Shown here: positions 1 to 7,408 of the stretch, piece by piece | How positions within the stretch are numbered: position 1 is the stretch's first letter | Layout of the letters: the number at the start of each line of letters is the position of its first letter | NCBI RefSeq assembly: GCF_030816715.1 | Contig: NZ_JAUSYH010000001.1 | Span: 2,790,001-2,854,000 of the forward strand | Origin: Streptomyces achromogenes | Lineage (GTDB): Bacteria; Actinomycetota; Actinomycetes; Streptomycetales; Streptomycetaceae | Reading direction: 5' to 3' | DNA length: 64,000 nt | Notes under the pieces: generated by a model | Seen by the model: the letters and a program-made list of their open reading frames with translations, nothing else | The model's database searches: none | What the model was told of the DNA's origin: nothing | Position numbers and translations under genes: made by a program

Positions 1-2
1 CC

Positions 3-935
3 TGGTGGCGCGAGCGGGTGCTGAGCGGCCTGATGTCGTACTGGGTGCACCAGCACCTCGGGAACCTCTCACCGGCCGAACTGGCCACCGACCCGCTCTA
101 CGCGGCCGTACGCGACGCGCCCGACGGCACCGACGTGCTGCGCGCCTTCGCCGACCGGGCGGACACCGACCCGGAGTCCGTGCGGTGGAGCTACCGGCGC
201 GACTTCGGGCGGGTCCGGCTGCTGATCGTGGACAGCCGGGCGGCGCGGGTCCTCGAGGAGGACCGGCGCGCGATGCTCGACGAGGGCGAGCGGGCGTGGC
301 TGCGCGCCCAGGTCCTCGACCGTCCCGGCTCCTACGACCACCTTCTCCTCGGCTCCTCGCTGCCCTGGCTGCTGCCGCACCTGGTGCACGACGCCGAGGA
401 GTGGGACGCGGCGCTGTGCCGGGGTGAGCGCGGCGCGCGCTGGGCCCGCTTCGGGGAGAAGCTGCGGCGCGGCGCGGACCTGGAGCACTGGGCGGCCTTC
501 CCCGAGTCCTTCGCCGAGCTGGCGGAGCTGATCGCCGACACGGGGGCCGGGGCGGACGCGCCGGCGAGCGTGCTGGTGCTCTCCGGGGACGTGCACCACG
601 CCTACGTGGCCGAGGCGCGCTGGCGCGACACGCCCGGGCCGGACGCCCGGGTGCTGCAGCTCACCTGCTCGCCCGTCCACAACTCCGTCCCCCTGACGAT
701 CCGGGTGGGCTTCCGCTTCGGCTGGAGCGCCCTGGCCCGCGCGCTCGGCCGGCGGCTGCGCCGGCACGGCCGCTGCCCGCGCCTTCCCGTCACCTGGCGC
801 AAGAAGGGCGGTCCGTGGTTCGGCAACCAGCTCATGTCGCTGACCCTGCGCGGCCGTTCCGCCCGCTTGCGGCTGGAGCAGGCGCAGCAGGACGGGTCGC
901 TCGCCACGGTGGAGGAATCCGACCTCACCTCCTGA
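3..935 (+). CDS. PhoD-like metallophosphatase, 5' partial
   Basis: C-terminal part of an alkaline phosphatase D family phosphodiesterase/phosphatase. The frame is open from the window edge, so the real start lies upstream; the GTG at 18 is internal because the frame upstream of it still reads Trp-Trp-Arg-Glu-Arg. The metallophosphatase fold is supported by the metal-binding motif SGDVHHAYV (about 581-607) and the following CSPVHNSVP segment, both typical of PhoD-like proteins. It probably hydrolyses phosphate esters outside or at the surface of the cell, but the signal sequence region is not in view. An inverted repeat follows the stop at 971-994. Family assignment is fairly sure; substrate is unknown. 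Confidence 0.85.
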   Translation, partial: WWRERVLSGLMSYWVHQHLGNLSPAELATDPLYAAVRDAPDGTDVLRAFADRADTDPESVRWSYRRDFGRVRLLIVDSRAARVLEEDRRAMLDEGERAWLRAQVLDRPGSYDHLLLGSSLPWLLPHLVHDAEEWDAALCRGERGARWARFGEKLRRGADLEHWAAFPESFAELAELIADTGAGADAPASVLVLSGDVHHAYVAEARWRDTPGPDARVLQLTCSPVHNSVPLTIRVGFRFGWSALARALGRRLRRHGRCPRLPVTWRKKGGPWFGNQLMSLTLRGRSARLRLEQAQQDGSLATVEESDLTS

Positions 936-970
936 CGGGTTCGCCCCGCCGAGTTGCCGAGCAGCCAGCT

Positions 971-994
971 GATTACCCGTCAAAAAGGGTAATC
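971..994. promoter_or_regulatory. Inverted repeat between phosphatase and DoxX gene
   Basis: Perfect 8-bp arms GATTACCC and GGGTAATC separated by GTCAAAAA. It lies 36 bp after the phosphatase stop and about 170 bp before the DoxX start, in a visibly AT-richer stretch. It could be a short terminator, although no T run follows, or an operator for the downstream gene. The role is not decided by sequence. Confidence 0.4.
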
Positions 995-1165
995 CGCAAG
1001 GTGGTTGCTCTCTTATGCGTCAGTGATGGCTCAAGTTGAACTAGCAAGCATCAGTCGGCTCCCTCTAGCGTGACGGCTCGTTCGGTACCGCCGCCCCCGA
1101 CGACCGGGCCGGTCCACTCCCCTTTCAGGATCGGCCCGCCCGACACCGAAGGAGCACCCCCCACC

Positions 1166-1615
1166 ATGTCCGCTCGTCTCGACACCGCACAGCCGTACGC
1201 GGTCGGCCTCTACCGCATCGTCGTCGGCCTGCTCTTCACCTGCCACGGCGCGGCCTCGCTCTTCGGCGTCCTCGGCGCCGAGGCCGCCGGCCGCACCGTC
1301 GACGCCGGCGCCTGGCCCGGCTGGTACGCGGCCGTGATCCAACTCGTCTGCGGCAGCCTGGTGCTGGTCGGCCTCGGCACCCGGCCCGCCGCCTTACTCG
1401 CCTCGGGCTCCATGGCGTACGCGTACTTCAAGGTGCACCAGCCCCACGCCCTGTGGCCGATGGAGAACGGCGGCGAGGCGTCGGCGATGTTCTGCTGGGC
1501 CTTCCTGCTGCTGGTGTTCACCGGTTCCGGCGCCCTCGGCCTGGACCGCCTGGTCGCGAGCCGCACGGCCACGAAGCGGGAGCCCGCGACGCAGCAGGCC
1601 ACGGTCTCCGTCTGA
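1166..1615 (+). CDS. DoxX family membrane protein with a TTA codon
   Basis: Small integral membrane protein of the DoxX family, 149 aa. Start ATG at 1166 is preceded by GGAG at 1151; the longer open frame from 1070 has no membrane or family character before this point. Hydrophobic segments cover roughly residues 12-32, 55-75, 80-95 and 110-130, matching the four-helix DoxX fold. Members are linked to membrane redox and thiol stress in other actinobacteria, but no substrate can be read here. Codon 77 (1394-1396) is TTA, the rare leucine codon read only by the bldA tRNA in Streptomyces, so production may depend on developmental stage. A strong hairpin follows the gene. Confidence 0.85.
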   Translation: MSARLDTAQPYAVGLYRIVVGLLFTCHGAASLFGVLGAEAAGRTVDAGAWPGWYAAVIQLVCGSLVLVGLGTRPAALLASGSMAYAYFKVHQPHALWPMENGGEASAMFCWAFLLLVFTGSGALGLDRLVASRTATKREPATQQATVSV

Positions 1616-1657
1616 CCCGGCCGCCCCGCCACGCTCCAGGGCACACACCGCCCCCCC

Positions 1658-1696
1658 CCATGACCGCCCGGCCGCGCGTCCGCCGGGCGGTCATGG
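1658..1696 (+). terminator. Hairpin terminator after DoxX gene
   Basis: Perfect 15-bp arms (1658-1672 and 1682-1696, centred on GACCGCCCGGC / GCCGGGCGGTC) with a 9-nt loop, about 40 bp past the DoxX stop. There is no T run, as is usual for Streptomyces terminators. Confidence 0.7.
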
Positions 1697-1858
1697 GCAT
1701 CCCGCGGGTGAACGTGCTGTGCCGAACACACGAGCCCCCCGTGAATCCGCTGTCACACCCCGGGCGTACGCTGTATGGCTGTCATTGGCCGCACCTGCCG
1801 CTCCCCCGCGACACAGCGGCACGGTCGGTCGTCACGGGGGAGACACGGGGAGTTCGCG

Positions 1859-2470
1859 GTGTTCGACAGTGTGGGGGCGTTGCTCGGCAGCCCCTGGATC
1901 TACGCGGTGGTGGGCCTGTCGGTCCTCCTCGACGTGTTCCTGCCGGTGCTGCCCAGCGGGGTGCTCGTCATCACGGCGGCCACGGCCGCCGCGGCGGGCT
2001 CGGGCGCGGCGACGGGACGGGTCCCGCACGACGTGCCCGACATCATGGTCCTGATCCTCTCCGCGGCGACCGCCTCGGTGCTGGGCGACCTGGTGGCCTA
2101 CCGGCTCGCCTGGCGCGGCGGTGAGCGCCTGGACCGGGCGATCTCCCGCTCCCGCCGGCTGACCACCGCGCAGGAACGTCTCGGCGAGGCGCTGGCCCGG
2201 GGCGGCGGCGCCCTGGTCGTGCTGGCCCGCTTCGCCCCGGCCGGCCGCTCCGTCGTCTCGCTGATCGCGGGCGCCGCGCACCGCCGCCCGCGCGAGTTCC
2301 TCCCGTGGTCCGCGCTGGCCGGCCTCTCCTGGGCGGCCTACAGCGCCGCCCTCGGCTACTTCGGCGCCCACTGGCTGGGCACGACCTGGCTGGCGACGGG
2401 GGTGTCGGTCCTCGCCCTGTTCGGCGCGGGCGCCGCCGCCGGTTTCGTCATGCGCCGCCAGCCGGCGTAA
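1859..2470 (+). CDS. DedA family membrane protein
   Basis: DedA/SNARE-associated family membrane protein, 203 aa. GTG at 1859 is chosen because it follows a purine-rich GGGGAGACACGGGGAG stretch and because the residues upstream in frame are hydrophilic and unlike the family. The protein has several hydrophobic segments (about residues 12-45, 60-75, 145-165, 178-198) and the family signature around ARFAPAGRSVVSLIAG near residue 121, with the conserved Arg. DedA proteins are proposed to move lipid carriers across the membrane and to support envelope homeostasis. It is monocistronic between the hairpin at 1658 and the convergent DUF2277 gene. Confidence 0.85.
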   Translation: MFDSVGALLGSPWIYAVVGLSVLLDVFLPVLPSGVLVITAATAAAAGSGAATGRVPHDVPDIMVLILSAATASVLGDLVAYRLAWRGGERLDRAISRSRRLTTAQERLGEALARGGGALVVLARFAPAGRSVVSLIAGAAHRRPREFLPWSALAGLSWAAYSAALGYFGAHWLGTTWLATGVSVLALFGAGAAAGFVMRRQPA

Positions 2471-2684
2471 CGACCCGGCCGGACGCGCCGCCGCGGCGGA
2501 GCGTCAGGTCGCCCGGACTGCCCTGCGTGACCCCGGGCAGACCAAGCGGGGCGACCCGGGCCGATCAGCGCGCCACAGGTCCCGCCCGTGCGGGCACAGG
2601 CCCCGCCCGTGCGCCCCAGGGCGGCCGGGGTCGGTCACGGCGGCCAGGACGGGTCATGGCGGCCGACGGCCGTGGACGGCCCGG

Positions 2685-2924
2685 CTACGCCCGCGCAGCG
2701 GCGCCGCTGCGGGACGCGCCGCGCACCTCGAGGCCGTCCAGAAGTTCCGCCGTGGCCGCGGCGACGGCGTCCACGGCCCGCTCGAACACCTCCCGGTTGT
2801 GCTCGGCCGGGGCCCGGAAACCGGACACCTTGCGGACGTACTGCAGGGCTGCGGCGCGTACCTCGTCCTCGGTCGCCTCCTCGGGCAACGCGGGCGGACG
2901 CAACGTCTTGATACTCCGGCACAT
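2685..2924 (-). CDS. DUF2277 small protein
   Basis: 79-aa protein starting MCRSIKTLRPPALP, a recognisable DUF2277 protein. ATG at 2924 is preferred over GTG at 2930 because family members begin with MCRSIK. Function is unknown; the short Cys-containing N-terminus and helical C-terminal half suggest a small soluble DNA-associated or regulatory protein, but that is inference. Its first 39 codons and its upstream region are duplicated at 3109-3226. It is transcribed divergently from the first, truncated copy of the reductase gene. Confidence 0.8.
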   Translation of the reverse strand: MCRSIKTLRPPALPEEATEDEVRAAALQYVRKVSGFRAPAEHNREVFERAVDAVAAATAELLDGLEVRGASRSGAAARA

Positions 2925-3113
2925 GCTCACAGTCTGCCCCCGCGCCCCCCTCCTGTGCCACGATCATCTCTGTGGCGGCCACCGCTCCCGCGGGGCCGAC
3001 CGACGAGAGGGACGACAGCACCATGCCGCACGACATACGCACCGTCGCCGTCCTCGGCCCCGGCGGGGTGGGCGGACTGCTCGCCGCCCTGCTGTCCCGC
3101 GCCGGGCTCCGGG
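2807..3113. repeat. 302-bp tandem duplication, copy 1
   Basis: Identical to 3109-3415. The repeat period is 302 bp and the copies overlap by the 5-bp microhomology CCGGG. Copy 1 carries the 5' half of the intact DUF2277 gene, the divergent intergenic region and the first 30 codons of the reductase gene. Confidence 0.95.
3023..3113 (+). pseudogene. Truncated 5' copy of ketopantoate reductase gene
   Basis: Duplicate of the first 30 codons of the reductase at 3325 (MPHDIRTVAVLGPGGVGG and following), with its ribosome binding site. At 3114 the frame runs into duplicated antisense DUF2277 sequence, so it would encode only the start of the nucleotide-binding fold followed by unrelated residues. 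It was created by the tandem duplication. Confidence 0.85.
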
Positions 3114-3226
3114 GCCCGGAAACCGGACACCTTGCGGACGTACTGCAGGGCTGCGGCGCGTACCTCGTCCTCGGTCGCCTCCTCGGGCAACGCGGGCGGA
3201 CGCAACGTCTTGATACTCCGGCACAT
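3109..3226 (-). pseudogene. Truncated 5' copy of DUF2277 gene
   Basis: Duplicate of the first 39 codons of the DUF2277 gene, including its ATG at 3226. Past the duplication junction the frame continues into the antisense of the truncated reductase copy. No intact product is possible. Confidence 0.85.
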
Positions 3227-3415
3227 GCTCACAGTCTGCCCCCGCGCCCCCCTCCTGTGCCACGATCATCTCTGTGGCGGCCACCGCTCCCGCGGGGCCG
3301 ACCGACGAGAGGGACGACAGCACCATGCCGCACGACATACGCACCGTCGCCGTCCTCGGCCCCGGCGGGGTGGGCGGACTGCTCGCCGCCCTGCTGTCCC
3401 GCGCCGGGCTCCGGG
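3109..3415. repeat. 302-bp tandem duplication, copy 2
   Basis: Second copy of 2807-3113, identical over 307 bp by eye. It supplies the promoter region and N-terminus of the intact reductase gene at 3325. Confidence 0.95.
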
Positions 3416-4275
3416 TCACCTGCCTGGCCGGCGAGGACACCGCGCAAGTTCTGCGCACGCGGGGCATCCGCGTCCGCAGTGCCGCGTTCGGCGAGTTCAC
3501 CGCCCCCGTCGACGCGGACACCGAGCTGCGCGCTCCGGTCGACGCGGTCCTGATCGCCGTCAAGCACACGGCGCTCGACGCCGCTCTGGCCCGTGTCCCC
3601 GCCCCGGTGCTCGGCGACGACACCCTGCTCGTGCCGCTGCTGAACGGCGTCGAGCATCCGGCCGCCCTGCGCGCGCACCACCGCCCCGACGGGGTCGCGC
3701 CCGCCGTCATCCGCGTCGAGTCCACCCGGGTCGCCCCGGGAGCGATCGAGCACGGGAGCTCGTTCGCGGAGATCGACCTGACCGGCGACGCCGTGCCGCG
3801 CCCGCGCCTGGACGCGCTCGCCCGGACGCTGACGGCGGCCGGCCCGACGGTCCGCGTCCTGCCGGACGAGACGGCCGTCCTGTGGGCGAAGATGTCGTTT
3901 CTCGCGCCCTTCGCGCTGCTCACCACCCGCCACGCGCTGCCACTGGGCGAGGTGCGCACCCGGCACCGCGAGGAGCTGGCCGCGCTGGTCGAGGAGACCG
4001 CCGCCGTCAGCACCGCGTGCGGCGCACCCGTCGACCCGGCCACGGCCCTCGCACGCTACGACGCCTTCGCCCCCGCCATGAAGTCCTCCATGCAGCGCGA
4101 CGCCGAGGCCGGCCGGCCTCTCGAACTCGACGCGATCGGCGGGGCGTTGCTGCGCGCGGCCGAACGGCACGGGGTGCCGGCGCCGCTGACGGCGCGCCTG
4201 GTGAGGGAGTTGACGGACGCGCACACGGCGGTCGCCACCCGACCGGACGTCATTCGGCCCGGCGACCCCCGGTAG
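3325..4275 (+). CDS. panE: 2-dehydropantoate 2-reductase (ketopantoate reductase) family
   Basis: 316-aa NADPH-dependent reductase of the ApbA/PanE family, which converts ketopantoate to pantoate in pantothenate and CoA synthesis. The N-terminal dinucleotide-binding loop VLGPGGVGG is at residues 8-16, followed by the ADAVLIAVK-type segment and LLNGVEHP around residue 110, both typical of the family; the C-terminal helical domain contains the KSSMQRD motif near residue 253, which matches the conserved SSM-D region. ATG at 3325 is preferred, with GAGAGGGACG upstream; an in-frame GTG at 3274 would add 17 poor residues. The 5' end and promoter lie inside copy 2 of the tandem duplication. The 3' end overlaps the convergent GNAT gene by 26 bp. 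Confidence 0.85.
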   Translation: MPHDIRTVAVLGPGGVGGLLAALLSRAGLRVTCLAGEDTAQVLRTRGIRVRSAAFGEFTAPVDADTELRAPVDAVLIAVKHTALDAALARVPAPVLGDDTLLVPLLNGVEHPAALRAHHRPDGVAPAVIRVESTRVAPGAIEHGSSFAEIDLTGDAVPRPRLDALARTLTAAGPTVRVLPDETAVLWAKMSFLAPFALLTTRHALPLGEVRTRHREELAALVEETAAVSTACGAPVDPATALARYDAFAPAMKSSMQRDAEAGRPLELDAIGGALLRAAERHGVPAPLTARLVRELTDAHTAVATRPDVIRPGDPR

Positions 4276-4801
4276 GAGCGGGGCGGCGAAGATCGACGTA
4301 CCAGTCGTTGGACGTGATCCGGTTCCCTTTCGGGTACTCGAACCCGACCTCCCCGAGCAGCGTGAACCCGGCCCTGCGGCAGGCCCCGTTGGAAGCGGCA
4401 TGGTCCACGGAAGGGTAGGCGTGCAGGGCCGGGCGGCCGCCGTCGGCCCGGCGCACGGCGTCCACCAGGACCCGGGCGGCCTGTGCGGCGAGCCCTCTGC
4501 CCTGGAACTCGGGCAGGATCGTCCAGCCCGTCTCCCACACCGCTTCGCCCCGCCACTCGCGCGCCCAGTAGCCGATCGAGCCGACGGTCGCGCCGTCTGC
4601 CGCCGACACGACCCGGTACATGCGCCCGGCGGGCAGTTCGAGGTACCGCCGATGCCGGTCGGCGAGCTTCTCCTCGCTCTCCGGCCCGCCCAGATGGCCG
4701 GTCATCTCCGGGCTGTTGGTCCGCCGCAGCAGCCAGAAGTCGCCCTCCGACCACGGCACCAGCCGTACCGGTTCCGCCTGCGTGTCCTCCATGTCCGTCA
4801 T
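4250..4801 (-). CDS. GNAT family N-acetyltransferase
   Basis: 183-aa GCN5-related acetyltransferase of the RimJ/RimL-like type. The acetyl-CoA pyrophosphate-binding motif A is LPEFQGRGLAAQAARVL in the middle of the protein, followed by ASNGACRRAGF, the usual C-terminal Asn and strand-helix segment. ATG at 4801 (MTDMEDTQ) is chosen; the frame continues to 4822 but without a better start, and 4792 is an alternative. It acetylates an amine on a protein or small molecule; the substrate cannot be read. It overlaps the 3' end of the reductase gene and is divergent from the serine hydrolase at 4920. Confidence 0.85.
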   Translation of the reverse strand: MTDMEDTQAEPVRLVPWSEGDFWLLRRTNSPEMTGHLGGPESEEKLADRHRRYLELPAGRMYRVVSAADGATVGSIGYWAREWRGEAVWETGWTILPEFQGRGLAAQAARVLVDAVRRADGGRPALHAYPSVDHAASNGACRRAGFTLLGEVGFEYPKGNRITSNDWYVDLRRPAPTGGRRAE

Positions 4802-4919
4802 CGTAGAGCCGGGGTATGACACGGACGGACGCCGAAGCCGGACGTACGATCATGACGTCCCCGGGCGAACTCGGCCCCGACGCCGCCCCGTTCACGACCG
4901 ACCGACGGAAGAAGGACGT

Positions 4920-5804
4920 ATGCCCGTTGCCGTCCCCGGCGCCGTGTCGCGGGCGGCGTCGCTCGTGCGCCGCCGCGTGCCGACCTGCGTGCTCGGCCAC
5001 GCCGGCCCGCCGTCCCTCGGCGACGGGCACGCCGTCGACCGCTATGTGCCGATCGCCTCGCTGACCAAGGTCGTCACCGGCACGGCGCTGACCCGGATGG
5101 CCGCGGCGGGGGTGCTCGGCCTCGACGATCCGGTCGAACGGTGGCTGCCCGCGGCCCCCGCCACCGGGATCACCCTGCTCGACCTCGCCCGGCACACCTC
5201 CGGCCTCCCGCGGCTGCCACCGGGCCCCCTTCCGGACCGGGATCCGTACGCCGCGTTCGACCTCCCCGCGCTGCACGCGCTCCTCCCCCGGCTGGACACG
5301 CTGGCCGTCGGTCCGCCGGGGAGCGGGGAGGAGTACTCCAACTTCGGCTACGCGATCCTCGGCGCGGCCCTGACCGCCGCGGCCGGGACGACCTACGAGG
5401 AGCTGGCGACGGCGTACGTGCTGCGTCCTCTGGACATCGCGGAGATGACCGCGCACCCCGCCCCCGAGCGGTGTCTGCAGGCCCCGGGGCTGTTCGGCGG
5501 GTCCCGCAGGCCCTGGACGATGGACGGGGCGATCCTGCCGGCGGGAGGCCTGTGGGCGACTCCCCGCGCCGTGGCCGACCTGGTCGTGCGGCTCCTCGTG
5601 GAGCGACGACTGGGCGACCCCGCGCCCTCCTGGATCCGGACCGGCTCGCTGGTATGGCACAACGGGGCGACCCGTCTCGCGTCGCTGTTCGCCGGGGCCG
5701 GGGACGACGGGAGCTGGGTGGTCGTCCACCGCCTGAACGCGGAACCGGAGGAGACGGACCGGCTGGGCGTCACGCTGCTCGGCCAGGGCCGCCGACCGGG
5801 TTAA
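4920..5804 (+). CDS. Beta-lactamase-fold serine hydrolase
   Basis: 294-aa protein of the class C beta-lactamase / D-alanyl-D-alanine carboxypeptidase / esterase superfamily. The nucleophile motif SLTK is at residues 47-50 and YSN at 139-141, with HTSG at about 92-95. ATG at 4920 follows GAAGAAGGACG. No signal peptide is apparent, so it is probably cytoplasmic and an esterase or amide hydrolase. It is shorter than full class C enzymes (about 360-400 aa), mostly at the C-terminus. Two other proteins of the same superfamily are encoded in the window (36091, 60153), but their sequences differ widely. Confidence 0.8.
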   Translation: MPVAVPGAVSRAASLVRRRVPTCVLGHAGPPSLGDGHAVDRYVPIASLTKVVTGTALTRMAAAGVLGLDDPVERWLPAAPATGITLLDLARHTSGLPRLPPGPLPDRDPYAAFDLPALHALLPRLDTLAVGPPGSGEEYSNFGYAILGAALTAAAGTTYEELATAYVLRPLDIAEMTAHPAPERCLQAPGLFGGSRRPWTMDGAILPAGGLWATPRAVADLVVRLLVERRLGDPAPSWIRTGSLVWHNGATRLASLFAGAGDDGSWVVVHRLNAEPEETDRLGVTLLGQGRRPG

Positions 5805-5876
5805 TTCGAACACTCGTTCACACGAACACCCCGAAGAAGCTCGCTACTCAAAATCGAACAGGCGTACCATTGGCGT

Positions 5877-6242
5877 GTGGCTACGACCTATGACTTTCCC
5901 AGCGACCTGCGCGCCGGTCAGGAGGAGCTGCATCAGGTCCGGGCCGAGCTGTCGGCCCTGCTGAAGCGGCTTCCCTGGTCGGTGGAGCCCCTGGACGGCT
6001 ACAGCGACACGGGCGGCTGGCGCAAGGCCGAGCGGCCCGCCTCGCCCGGCTGGACGGCTGACGAGCAGGCCGAGGTGGAGAAGCTGCGGCGGCGGGAGCA
6101 CGAGCTCGCGGTGTTCGTGACCTGCCACCGCTTCTGGGCGGAGGTCGCGTCGGTGGACCGCGTCGAGGCCCGCATGGCCCTCAAGCACACCCCCGAGCCG
6201 CCCCTCGACCCGCCTCCCGGCCCCGCCGCCGGGCAGGCCTGA
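5877..6242 (+). CDS. Hypothetical protein, conserved Streptomyces type
   Basis: 121-aa soluble protein, GTG start at 5877. I do not recognise a named domain. The sequence is mostly charged helix with a probable short coiled coil around residues 55-85 (rich in Glu, Leu and Arg) and a Pro-rich tail. The Trp residues (WSVEPLDGY, GGWRKAER) give it a compact N-terminal half. It sits alone before a hairpin terminator and the convergent tRNA-Val gene. Coding potential is well supported by codon bias. Confidence 0.7.
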   Translation: MATTYDFPSDLRAGQEELHQVRAELSALLKRLPWSVEPLDGYSDTGGWRKAERPASPGWTADEQAEVEKLRRREHELAVFVTCHRFWAEVASVDRVEARMALKHTPEPPLDPPPGPAAGQA

Positions 6243-6252
6243 CCCGACACGA

Positions 6253-6283
6253 CGACGGCCCCCCGGGAAACGGAGGGCCGTCG
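6253..6283. terminator. Hairpin between hypothetical gene and tRNA-Val
   Basis: Arms CGACGGCCC (6253-6261) and GGGCCGTCG (6275-6283). It lies just past the stop at 6242 and downstream of the minus-strand tRNA, so it can serve both. Confidence 0.65.
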
Positions 6284-6316
6284 GTGGCGACGCGCCGGAG
6301 ACCGGGGCGTCGTCCT

Positions 6317-6391
<75 letters not shown>

Positions 6392-6560
6392 AGGACACGA
6401 GCCGACAGCCTACATCGCCGCGGCCCATGCCCCGCAAACCCGTATCGGGGTCATGGGGGGTTACCCCCACCCCGGATCCGGGAGTGTGCCGGATCGTCCG
6501 GGAGCCCGCGGCTGCCTACCGTCGTCAGTGCAGCGTCAGGCAGCCCAGGGGGAGATCGCC

Positions 6561-7334
6561 ATGGTCCGCACCACCCGTTTCGCCCGCTCGGTCCTCGTCG
6601 CCGGGGCCGTCGTGGCCCTCGCGGCAGGCGCGACCGCCTGCGGCGCCTCCGCCGCGGACGACGACCATCCCGACCACCGGACGTTCGGCATCTCCGGCGG
6701 CACCCTCACCATCGACTCCGACGACTCGGCGCTCGAGATCGTCGCGTCGCAGGACGCCGAGGCCGGCAAGGTGGACGTCACCCGCTGGTTCGAGGGCTCG
6801 GTCGTCGTCGGCGGGAAACCGGAGGTGACCTGGTCGATGAAGGACGACCGGCTGACGCTGCGGACGCACTGCTCCGGCCTGGTCGCCGACTGCGCGGCCG
6901 AGCACCGCATCGAAGTGCCCCGGGGGATCGCCGTGAAGGTCGAGGACGACGACGGCAGCGTCCGGGCGCGCGGTTTCCGGGACGCGCTGAGCGTGCACGC
7001 CCAGGACGGCTCCGTGCACGTCACCGACTCCACGGGGCCGCTGGAGCTGCGCACGGACGACGGTTCGGTCCGCGCCGAGGTCGCCTCTCGCTCGGTGATC
7101 ACGCACACCCAGGACGGCTCGGTGCGCCTCACCCTCAGCACCGTCCCGGACCGGGTGGAGTCCGTCAGCGACGACGGATCGGTGACCATCGCGCTGCCCG
7201 CGGCCTCGTACCGGGTGACGACCGAGACGGACGACGGCGGGGTGGACGTGTCCGTGCCGCGCGACGAGTCCAGCGCCCATGTGGTGAACGCGCGCACCGC
7301 CGACGGCAAAGTCACCGTCCGGAACGCGAACTGA
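6561..7334 (+). CDS. DUF4097-like lipoprotein with beta-repeats
   Basis: 257-aa exported protein. ATG at 6561 follows GGGGGAGATCGCC. Residues 1-27 form a lipoprotein-type signal: positive start, hydrophobic core VLVAGAVVALAAGATAC, and Cys as the predicted lipidated residue. The rest is a beta-rich repeat domain of the DUF4097 type, with recurring D-D/Q-G-S-V units (DDDGSVRARG, QDGSVHV, DDGSVRAEV, QDGSVRL, DDGSVTI) spaced about 19-25 residues, as in a beta-helix or solenoid. It is probably anchored on the outer face of the membrane. Function is unknown; homologues are often near membrane stress genes. Confidence 0.75.
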   Translation: MVRTTRFARSVLVAGAVVALAAGATACGASAADDDHPDHRTFGISGGTLTIDSDDSALEIVASQDAEAGKVDVTRWFEGSVVVGGKPEVTWSMKDDRLTLRTHCSGLVADCAAEHRIEVPRGIAVKVEDDDGSVRARGFRDALSVHAQDGSVHVTDSTGPLELRTDDGSVRAEVASRSVITHTQDGSVRLTLSTVPDRVESVSDDGSVTIALPAASYRVTTETDDGGVDVSVPRDESSAHVVNARTADGKVTVRNAN

Positions 7335-7408
7335 CCGGCCCGTGTGTTCGTCCTTAACCGGTGGGAGAATGACACCGGGCAGGGTGGATCACAGCACGGG
7401 AGAGGGAT

